A DNA stretch of 5,100 nt. Origin: an uncultured Chryseolinea sp. (lineage in GTDB: Bacteria > Bacteroidota > Bacteroidia > Cytophagales > Cyclobacteriaceae). Below, piece after piece: positions 1 to 5,100 of this stretch; position 1 is the first letter of the stretch; each line of letters begins with the position of its first letter. The position numbers and the translations under genes were made by a program. The stretch is from NCBI GenBank assembly GCA_946478915.1, contig CAMLER010000423.1, forward strand, positions 1-5,100. Direction: 5' to 3'. The notes under the pieces were generated by a model. The model was not told where the DNA came from, made no database searches, and saw nothing but the letters and a program-made list of their open reading frames with translations.

Positions 1-2946
1 CTTAATAATATAACAGGATGGGCCGTTTTTGGCGTGGCTCTGATCACTTACTGGATCACCATGGAGGAAACTGCCAGCTATTGGGATTGTGGCGAATTCA
101 TCGCGGTTTCCTATAAGCTGGAAGTGCCCCATCCGCCAGGCGCCCCGTTGTTCCTGATTATTGGAAGACTTTTTTCATTCCTTGCCTTTGGGGACGTCAC
201 TAAGGTCGCTTACTGGATAAATTTTAGCAGCGTTCTGGCCAGCTCATTCGCAGTCTTATTTCTTTTTTGGTCAATAGTGCTTTTTGGCCGGAAAGTTATG
301 CGGATCGCGAATGATGCGGAGATCACAACCGAAAAAGCCTGGACATTGATGGGTGCTGGAATCGTTGGTGCTTTGGCCCTTACCTTCTCCGAATCTGCCT
401 GGTTTTCGGCGGTGGAAGCTGAAGTGTATGCAATGTCATCGTTCTTTACAGCTTTCGTGGTTTGGGCAATGCTCAAATGGGAGGTGATAGAAGATGAATC
501 AAAGGCAAACCGCTGGCTGTTGCTGATCTTCTATATGATGGGTCTGTCTATTGGCGTCCACCTTCTCAACCTGGTCACTATACCGGCGTTAGCGCTCATT
601 TTTTATTTCAAAAAATATACACCAACAACGTGGGGGGTAATCGCAACTCTCCTGTTAAGTCTGCTTATCATCTTCTTTATTAACGAACTAATCATTCCTG
701 GCTTGCCAACCATTGCAAGTTATTTTGAAATCTATTTCGTGAATAGTCTGCGTTTGCCCTTCGGGTCTGGTGTGATTGTCTTCAGTTCAATGCTGATCGC
801 AGCTTTGATTTGGGGTATTATCTATTCTCAAAAAAATAAAAAGGTTGTCCTTAACACCTTCCTCACGGCGACGGCTTTCATTCTGATCGGGTATTCGTCA
901 TATACTATGGTCGTTATTCGTTCTTCCTATGATCCGCCCATAGACGAGAATGATCCATCTGATGTAATGAGCTTTGTCAGCTACTTAAAGCGGGAGCAGT
1001 ATGGCAGCAGACCTTTGTTTTTCGGGCCTTATTTTACTGCCGAACCTGTTGGATATCACGAGGGAGCGGCAACCTACAAAAAAGGTAAGGATCGATATGA
1101 GATCAAGGATCGCCAGATCGAATACGAATATCCTCCTGGATCGAAAACCTTGTTGCCGCGCGTCTGGAGTACGGATCCAGCGCACGCTCAAATTTACAGG
1201 GAAAACCTGGGATTAGCGGAGGGCGAGAAGCCGACCTATGGCGATAATCTGAAATTTATGTTTCAGCATCAGATTGGCTGGATGTACGTCCGTTATTTCT
1301 TTTTCAATTTTGCTGGTCGGGAAAGTGATATACAGAATGCAGATTGGCTGGGCCCTACAGGTTGGTTCGATGAACTTCCGCAAGTTCTGGCCGACAATAA
1401 AGGAAGAAATAATTTTTTCATGATTCCTTTTATCATCGGTTTGGTCGGCATGTTCTACCAATCGGTCAACCATACGAAAGACTTTGCAGTTCTCGGACTA
1501 TTATTCATTCTCACTGGTGTCGCTTTGGTTATTTACCTAAACTCACCACCATCGGAACCGCGTGAGCGCGACTACATATATGCTGGTTCCTATTATGCGT
1601 TTTGTTTCTGGATAGGACTCGCCGTCATCGGTATGACCGAGTATTTGTCAAAATATATTAAAAACATCAGGACATCTGCGATCATTGCGACACTCGTCGG
1701 TCTCACGGCTCCGGTAGTGATGGCCGTTGCTGGATGGGACGATCACGATCGTTCAAACCGTTATTTTTCGGTTGACTCTGCCGTAAACTATCTTCAATCC
1801 TGCACGAAAGATGCTATACTCTTTACTGGCGGCGATAATGACACATTCCCCTTGTGGTACGCACAAGAGGTTGAAGGTGTGCGAACGGATATGAGGGTGA
1901 TCGTACTGAGCTACTACAATACGGACTGGTACATCGAGCAAAGTATGCGTCGTCACTACACTTCCGAACCCTTCCCCTATACGCTGACGCTCGAAAATTA
2001 TGAGCAGAGCGGTTTGAATGATTATCTGCCGTTTTACGATGCAGGAATCAAACAAATGGATCTTCACAGATTCCTTCAGCTCGTAAAGGAAAACAACAAA
2101 AGTTTGTTGCATCCGAATTATGGAGGCACCCGGAATATGCTTCCGGCAAAAGAAATTGTTTTGAAAGTTGATGTAGATAAGGTGAGAAGCATGGGTATTA
2201 TTCCCGAAGGCATGGATTCGCTCGTAGTCCCGGAAATGAGGCTCCGCGTTAGAACTAATGGTCTGGAGAAAAAAGATCTGGCTATGCTGGACGTTCTCGC
2301 TACCTCTAACTGGGAAAGACCGCTTTATGTAAATGCTACTTCGTTGTCGCAGTTCAGTGTCGATCTTAGCCGATACGTTGTGCAAGAGGGGAATGCTTAT
2401 CGTATCCTGCCAGTATACAATCCTCGTCCGTTCAATCAAATGGAATTAGTTAACACGAAGGTCAGCTATGAAAACATGCTGAAGAAATTTCAATTCAGAA
2501 ATACCGACGATCCGAAAGTATATTACAATCAGGACTACCGTAATATGTTCCTTAACCACAGAAGCAGTTTCAATGCGCTCGCCGAATTTCTCATTCTTGA
2601 GGGTGATACGGCCCGTGCAAAGGATGTAATATTTTTTGGTCTGGAGAAAATGCCTGATAAGTCAGTGCCATTTGATTTTACAAACGCTCAGACGGTCAGT
2701 ATGCTTTTTGAGATTGGTGAAAAGGAAAAAGCGTTGGAAATCGCCAATCTGATGAGTGCGCGTTCGGACGAGCTGGCCACTTATTACATCAAAGAGCGGT
2801 CTTATGGAAGGGATCTGCAGATGAATGTCGCAATCCTCGGAGAACTGCAGAGAGTGCTATATCAATACGGAGAAACCGAACTGGCAAAAAAAGTGGAAGA
2901 AAATTGGGAAAAACATTTCAGCGTTCTCAACACAGGTGCGCGGTAA
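1..2946 (+). CDS. DUF2723/GT117 family membrane glycosyltransferase (protein O-mannosyltransferase-like), 5' end cut off
   Basis: The frame is open from base 1 to the TAA at 2944-2946, giving 981 residues. An internal GTG at 34 is unlikely to be the start, because the 11 codons before it continue the first membrane helix; probably only a short N-terminus is missing. Residues 22-33 carry an acidic loop with WDCGEF (28-33), followed by HPPGAP (44-49). These are hallmarks of the DUF2723 domain, shared with the human O-mannosyltransferase TMEM260. About eight hydrophobic segments lie between residues 5 and 311, a soluble stretch at about 312-480, then about four more helices to 578. The remainder is a soluble C-terminal domain with DDHDRS (580-585), GGDNDTFPLWY (610-620) and NWERPLY (770-776). 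It ends in helical, TPR-like sequence from about 860. From the family, it is a GT-C fold enzyme of the inner membrane that should move a sugar, probably mannose from a polyprenyl-phosphate donor, to Ser/Thr of exported proteins. Donor and acceptor are inferred. No frameshift or missing motif is seen. Confidence 0.9.
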   Translation, partial: LNNITGWAVFGVALITYWITMEETASYWDCGEFIAVSYKLEVPHPPGAPLFLIIGRLFSFLAFGDVTKVAYWINFSSVLASSFAVLFLFWSIVLFGRKVMRIANDAEITTEKAWTLMGAGIVGALALTFSESAWFSAVEAEVYAMSSFFTAFVVWAMLKWEVIEDESKANRWLLLIFYMMGLSIGVHLLNLVTIPALALIFYFKKYTPTTWGVIATLLLSLLIIFFINELIIPGLPTIASYFEIYFVNSLRLPFGSGVIVFSSMLIAALIWGIIYSQKNKKVVLNTFLTATAFILIGYSSYTMVVIRSSYDPPIDENDPSDVMSFVSYLKREQYGSRPLFFGPYFTAEPVGYHEGAATYKKGKDRYEIKDRQIEYEYPPGSKTLLPRVWSTDPAHAQIYRENLGLAEGEKPTYGDNLKFMFQHQIGWMYVRYFFFNFAGRESDIQNADWLGPTGWFDELPQVLADNKGRNNFFMIPFIIGLVGMFYQSVNHTKDFAVLGLLFILTGVALVIYLNSPPSEPRERDYIYAGSYYAFCFWIGLAVIGMTEYLSKYIKNIRTSAIIATLVGLTAPVVMAVAGWDDHDRSNRYFSVDSAVNYLQSCTKDAILFTGGDNDTFPLWYAQEVEGVRTDMRVIVLSYYNTDWYIEQSMRRHYTSEPFPYTLTLENYEQSGLNDYLPFYDAGIKQMDLHRFLQLVKENNKSLLHPNYGGTRNMLPAKEIVLKVDVDKVRSMGIIPEGMDSLVVPEMRLRVRTNGLEKKDLAMLDVLATSNWERPLYVNATSLSQFSVDLSRYVVQEGNAYRILPVYNPRPFNQMELVNTKVSYENMLKKFQFRNTDDPKVYYNQDYRNMFLNHRSSFNALAEFLILEGDTARAKDVIFFGLEKMPDKSVPFDFTNAQTVSMLFEIGEKEKALEIANLMSARSDELATYYIKERSYGRDLQMNVAILGELQRVLYQYGETELAKKVEENWEKHFSVLNTGAR

Positions 2947-3000
2947 TGTAGATCGGATAAAAGAATGTTCACCACGGAGTTGATATTTACCGTTGTGCTA

Positions 3001-3022
3001 TTCATCCACTTTGGTGAATTTT
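3001..3022 (+). terminator. weak intrinsic terminator candidate after the glycosyltransferase gene
   Basis: TTCA-T-CCA (3001-3008) pairs with TGGTGAA (3012-3018), giving seven base pairs with one bulged T and a CTT loop. TTTT (3019-3022) follows directly. It lies 55 bases after the stop codon, in the right orientation to end the upstream transcript. The stem has only three G-C pairs and the T run is short, so it may be inefficient or fortuitous. The rest of this 130-base gap contains no ORF and no clear promoter. Confidence 0.35.
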
Positions 3023-3076
3023 CTGAATTTCCAACCAACTTTTTTGGATACCTTTCATTTTCAACCTTAAACCAGC

Positions 3077-4426
3077 TTGGAGAAGGATCCTTATATCATT
3101 TCCGAGGCGACGCGTAAGGACGCGCCGGCTAACTTCTCAGGTAAATTGAAATTCCTGGGGCCGGGTTTTATTCTATCAGCTTCGATTGTTGGTTCAGGAG
3201 AACTCATTGCCACTACAGTGCTTGGCGCCAAGGCTGGGTTTGCCGCATTATGGATCATAATTGTGAGTTGCCTTGTGAAGGTAGCCGTACAGTTGGAATT
3301 TGGAAAGCACACTATCCTAACAGGGGAAACCGTGATGCAGGCATTTAATAAACTGCCTGGTCCGAGGTTTGGAAAAGGAAACTGGACGGTATGGATCATC
3401 TTTTTATTTGTGTTGCTCAAAATTGTTCAACTGGGTGGAATGCTTGGAGGAACCGTAATCATTTTGAACAAGCTCTTTGATGGTATTTCTATTACCGTTT
3501 GGTCATTTGTAGTTGCACTATTTGTATCGGCTTTGATCTATCGCGGCAATTATAGCATTGTTGAAAAGGGCTCGCTGTTCCTGATCGGTGTATTTACAAT
3601 TCTAACAATGACGTCACTCTACTTTGTTCAATACACGGAATTCGCTTTTACATTGCGAGATGTCATAGAAGGTTTTCAACTAAGGTTTTCTAACGAAGTG
3701 ATAGCAGTCGCGATCGGAGCTTTTGGTATAACTGGGGTAGCCAGCGACGAGATCATTGCGTACAACTATTGGTGTCTCGAGAAAGGGTATGCATCATACG
3801 CCGGTCCAAGACAGGATACAGATCAATGGCGTGCGCACGCCAGGGGATGGATCCAGACCATGCACGTCGATGCCATAATTGCAATGATTATTTACACAAC
3901 GGTAACGGTAGCCTTCTATCTGCTTGGATCATCAATATTGCATGGTCGTGACGAGATTCCGCAGGGTAATGAAGTTATCGATACCCTTGCGCTGATCTAC
4001 ACGCAGTCCCTTGGAGTGGGAGTGAAGAATATCTACCTCATCGGGGCATTTTTCGTTTTGTTCTCCAGTGTCTATGCAAGTCTTGCATTCTGGTCACGAT
4101 TGTTTCCCGACATTTTTGGACAGCTTGGATGGATCAATTTTTTCAACGTGGAACAAAGGAAAAAAGTGATCGCGATACTCGCTTGGATTTTCCCGTTGCT
4201 CTGGGCATGTGCTTACCTCTTTATCAAACTTCCTGTACTTATGGTGTTATCTGGCGGGGTAGTCGGATCATGTTTGTTGTTTATAGTGGTATTTGGTGCC
4301 TATCATTTTAAATATTCACGTCAACAGCTCGTGCGGTCGGGCACACTTTACAATATTGCCTTTTGGATAAGTGTGATTTCTATTTTCATCGTCGGGGTAT
4401 ATGGTGTGGTAAGTTTAGTGCTCTAG
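3077..4426 (+). CDS. Nramp-superfamily (SLC11-like) cation transporter with divergent metal-site motifs
   Basis: This is a 449-residue inner-membrane protein with about eleven hydrophobic helices, the usual size and layout of Nramp transporters. These use the LeuT fold and usually move divalent metal ions with protons. Helix 1 begins with GPGF (28-31), as in classical Nramps. The metal-binding DPGN position reads GSGE (39-42), and the helix 6 MPH position reads ASD (222-224, within VASDEII). Asp, Asn, Met and His ligands are therefore all absent at their usual places, while Glu42 and Asp224 supply acidic groups. Membership of the superfamily is clear; the substrate is not, and classical Mn2+/Fe2+ uptake (MntH) should not be assumed. 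The start chosen is TTG at 3077. An in-frame TAA at 3068-3070 excludes an earlier start, and the next TTG (3146) would remove most of the N-terminus before helix 1. No Shine-Dalgarno sequence precedes it, which is usual in Bacteroidota. No metal-regulator box was recognised upstream. Confidence 0.88.
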   Translation: MEKDPYIISEATRKDAPANFSGKLKFLGPGFILSASIVGSGELIATTVLGAKAGFAALWIIIVSCLVKVAVQLEFGKHTILTGETVMQAFNKLPGPRFGKGNWTVWIIFLFVLLKIVQLGGMLGGTVIILNKLFDGISITVWSFVVALFVSALIYRGNYSIVEKGSLFLIGVFTILTMTSLYFVQYTEFAFTLRDVIEGFQLRFSNEVIAVAIGAFGITGVASDEIIAYNYWCLEKGYASYAGPRQDTDQWRAHARGWIQTMHVDAIIAMIIYTTVTVAFYLLGSSILHGRDEIPQGNEVIDTLALIYTQSLGVGVKNIYLIGAFFVLFSSVYASLAFWSRLFPDIFGQLGWINFFNVEQRKKVIAILAWIFPLLWACAYLFIKLPVLMVLSGGVVGSCLLFIVVFGAYHFKYSRQQLVRSGTLYNIAFWISVISIFIVGVYGVVSLVL

Positions 4427-4472
4427 CCTTTCGAATACTTTTACATTTTATGAATTCAACTTTCGGAAGGTT
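4425..4472 (+). other. 11-pair stem-loop starting on the transporter stop codon
   Basis: Bases 4425-4435 (AGCCTTTCGAA) pair with 4462-4472 (TTCGGAAGGTT) over eleven consecutive positions. As RNA this includes two G-U wobbles and four G-C pairs. The loop of 26 bases is AT-rich and holds the 8-base palindrome TGAATTCA (4451-4458). The left arm begins inside the TAG stop of the Nramp-like gene and the right arm ends 19 bases before the next ATG. No T run follows, so it is not a standard intrinsic terminator. It may protect the 3' end of the transporter mRNA, terminate weakly, or bind a protein as DNA. Confidence 0.45.
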
Positions 4473-4491
4473 CTGACTATCTTTACTACCT

Positions 4492-4944
4492 ATGCTAGGC
4501 GACCTTACGGAAAAGCAAATAGATAATGTCTTATCCTCAAACGTGGTTGGTAGGATTGGTTGTTCGTCCGGAAAAAAGATCTATGTAGTGCCTGTTACCT
4601 ATGCCTATGATGGCGAGTCGATCATCGGACATACGGTGGAGGGAATGAAGATCGATTTTCTTCGACAAAATCCTGAATGCTGTTTTCAGGTTGATGATGT
4701 CAAAGACCTGGCTGATTGGGAGAGTGTAATCGCGTGGGGTACTTTTGAAGAATTGAAGGGTGATGAAGCTTTGGAGAGCAGCAATCTGTTAATGAAGCGT
4801 ATTTCCCCAATAATGCCCAGGGACACCAGTCAATCACATCGCATGGGACCGTTACCAGAAGGCAGGCAGGCCACATTCGAAAAGAATCCGATTGTTTATC
4901 GTATAAGGATAAAAGAAAAATCGGGTAAGTTTGAAAGACGGTAG
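4492..4944 (+). CDS. pyridoxamine 5'-phosphate oxidase family (Nim-like) FMN-binding split-barrel protein
   Basis: This is a 150-residue soluble, presumably cytoplasmic protein, the normal length for the small Nim-like branch of the PNPOx-like split-barrel family. Visible family features are the N-terminal helix ending in VVGRIGC (18-24), the strand VVPVTYAYD (32-40), H47 with EGMK (50-53), QNP (59-61), the W76/V79 region and WGTFEEL (82-88). A C-terminal strand (about 130-141) follows a less conserved helical part. Members bind FMN as dimers. Some reduce nitroimidazoles or other small molecules, and many have no known substrate. True pyridoxamine-phosphate oxidase (PdxH) is longer and has different motifs, so a role in vitamin B6 synthesis is not supported. 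The ATG at 4492 is the only reasonable start, since TGA lies in frame at 4474-4476. GGAAGG at 4465-4470 is too far upstream to act as a ribosome binding site. It is 65 bases downstream of the transporter gene on the same strand, and co-transcription is possible but unproven. Confidence 0.9.
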   Translation: MLGDLTEKQIDNVLSSNVVGRIGCSSGKKIYVVPVTYAYDGESIIGHTVEGMKIDFLRQNPECCFQVDDVKDLADWESVIAWGTFEELKGDEALESSNLLMKRISPIMPRDTSQSHRMGPLPEGRQATFEKNPIVYRIRIKEKSGKFERR

Positions 4945-4962
4945 GGTTCGTTAAAAAGTTTG
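4930..4962 (+). promoter_or_regulatory. candidate Bacteroidota-type promoter for the exported protein gene
   Basis: TTTG at 4930-4933 is followed after 21 bases by AAAGTTTG at 4955-4962. The latter matches the Bacteroidota -7 consensus TAnnTTTG except for the first base. The spacing fits the usual TTG...TAnnTTTG arrangement. The TTTG of the -7 box is, however, part of a 7-base tandem repeat, so the match may be accidental. A start site near 4969 would give a leader of about 45 bases carrying the hairpin at 4973-4997. Confidence 0.2.
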
Positions 4963-4983
4963 AAGTTTGAGGTTGGTGGTTCA
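4956..4983 (+). repeat. short degenerate tandem repeat with 7-base period
   Basis: Four consecutive heptamers are visible: AAGTTTG, AAGTTTG, AGGTTGG and TGGTTCA. The first two are identical and the later two keep the central GTT. It lies entirely between genes, 12 bases after the flavoprotein stop codon, and it overlaps the hairpin that follows. It could be a remnant of a slipped-strand repeat. Confidence 0.5.
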
Positions 4984-5002
4984 GGTAACCAAACCAATTC
5001 TT
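4973..5002 (+). terminator. hairpin with T-rich tail, possible terminator of the flavoprotein gene or leader structure of the next
   Basis: TTGGT (4973-4977) pairs with ACCAA (4993-4997). GGTT (4978-4981) pairs with AACC (4987-4990), leaving two unpaired A bases (4991-4992) and the loop CAGGT. Two G-U pairs could extend the base of the stem. TTCTT follows at 4998-5002, which is an imperfect T tract. It is 28 bases beyond the flavoprotein stop and 17 bases before the next likely start codon. It cannot easily be a terminator if the promoter suggested just upstream is real. Confidence 0.35.
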
Positions 5003-5014
5003 CCAAGGCAACTC

Positions 5015-5100
5015 GTGTCAAATAAAATAGTCTTCTTAATTTTATTGGTTGCATGCACCCATCATGGTTCGGCACAGTCGCCGATTGTACAGCACGCTCA
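5015..5100 (+). CDS. start of an exported protein (signal sequence only), 3' end outside the window
   Basis: Twenty-eight complete codons are visible from a GTG at 5015, and the frame stays open to the window edge. The N-terminus is a secretion signal: Lys4, then an uninterrupted hydrophobic core (residues 5-13), then THHGSAQS. Two processing routes fit. Signal peptidase I could cut after Ala20 (GSA before Gln21), a junction common in Bacteroidota. Alternatively LVAC (11-14) is a valid lipobox, with Cys14 as the lipidated residue. GTG is chosen because AAGG (5005-5008) lies six bases before it and the signal peptide then begins at a normal distance from its core. Alternative GTG (4976) and TTG (4967) codons upstream would add an unlikely N-terminal extension. 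The mature protein cannot be identified; only an envelope, periplasmic or secreted location is suggested. Confidence 0.65.
   Translation, partial: MSNKIVFLILLVACTHHGSAQSPIVQHA

Noticed and set aside
34..36. GTG as the start of the glycosyltransferase
   Set aside because: The frame continues to the window edge and the preceding codons complete the first membrane helix as expected in this family, so the gene is truncated by the window rather than starting here.
1087..1128. Repeated KDR and GATC-rich stretch inside the glycosyltransferase
   Set aside because: It consists of only a few similar codons in a charged soluble loop, with no regular period, and looks like ordinary coding sequence.
1753..2439. 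228-codon open frame on the - strand
   Set aside because: It lies wholly opposite the conserved C-terminal domain of the glycosyltransferase, its translation shows no recognisable domain, and it has no independent upstream signals. It is a shadow of the real gene.
3049..3056. TACCTTTC as a -7 promoter box for the transporter
   Set aside because: It matches seven of eight TAnnTTTG consensus bases counting the free positions, but no TTG lies at the proper distance upstream, and such matches are frequent in T-rich gaps.
3091..3420. 109-codon open frame on the - strand
   Set aside because: It is antisense to helices 1-3 of the transporter, with no signal of its own.
4436..4485. TACTTTTA, TACATTTT and TATCTTTA as promoter boxes for the flavoprotein gene
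   Set aside because: None has a TTG partner at 19-23 bases upstream, and the last would put the transcription start on the ATG itself.
3077..4944. Transporter plus flavoprotein as a metal-redox operon (for example metal reduction coupled to uptake)
   Set aside because: The two genes are only neighbours with a structured gap between them. The flavoprotein lacks any export signal or reductase domain that would support surface metal reduction.
4700..5011. 103-codon open frame on the - strand overlapping the flavoprotein
   Set aside because: It is antisense to well-conserved PNPOx-family sequence and extends through a low-complexity intergenic repeat; the composition does not look like a real protein.

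Overview
The window looks like ordinary chromosomal DNA from a member of the Bacteroidota, most likely the Cytophagales or a relative. The evidence is a DUF2723/GT117-type membrane glycosyltransferase with the sequence style typical of that phylum, moderate GC, almost no Shine-Dalgarno sequences, and a signal peptide ending in the Ala-Gln junction common in these bacteria. This placement is inferred from protein style, not from a marker gene.

All supported genes are on the + strand. From 1 to 2946 is a large, nearly complete polytopic glycosyltransferase (protein O-mannosyltransferase/TMEM260-like family). Its reading frame is open at the left edge, so the true start lies just outside. A 130-base gap follows; it holds a weak terminator-like hairpin with an alternative 5' arm upstream. 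At 3077-4426 is an 11-helix Nramp-superfamily transporter starting at TTG. It carries GSGE in helix 1 and ASD in helix 6 where classical Nramp proteins have DPGN and MPH. A 65-base gap after it contains an 11-pair inverted repeat that begins on the transporter stop codon. At 4492-4944 is a small FMN-binding split-barrel protein of the pyridoxamine 5'-phosphate oxidase (Nim-like) family. The last gap (4945-5014) holds a degenerate 7-base tandem repeat and a hairpin. At 5015 a new exported protein begins and runs off the right edge; only its signal sequence is visible.

The genes share a strand and are separated by 65-130 bases. They could be co-transcribed in part, but nothing shows a shared pathway: surface-protein glycosylation, cation transport and a flavoprotein are different jobs. 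No mobile element, CRISPR array, tRNA or rRNA was recognised. I do not see a convincing new multi-gene system. The most interesting single item is the rewritten metal-site motif pair of the Nramp-like transporter.
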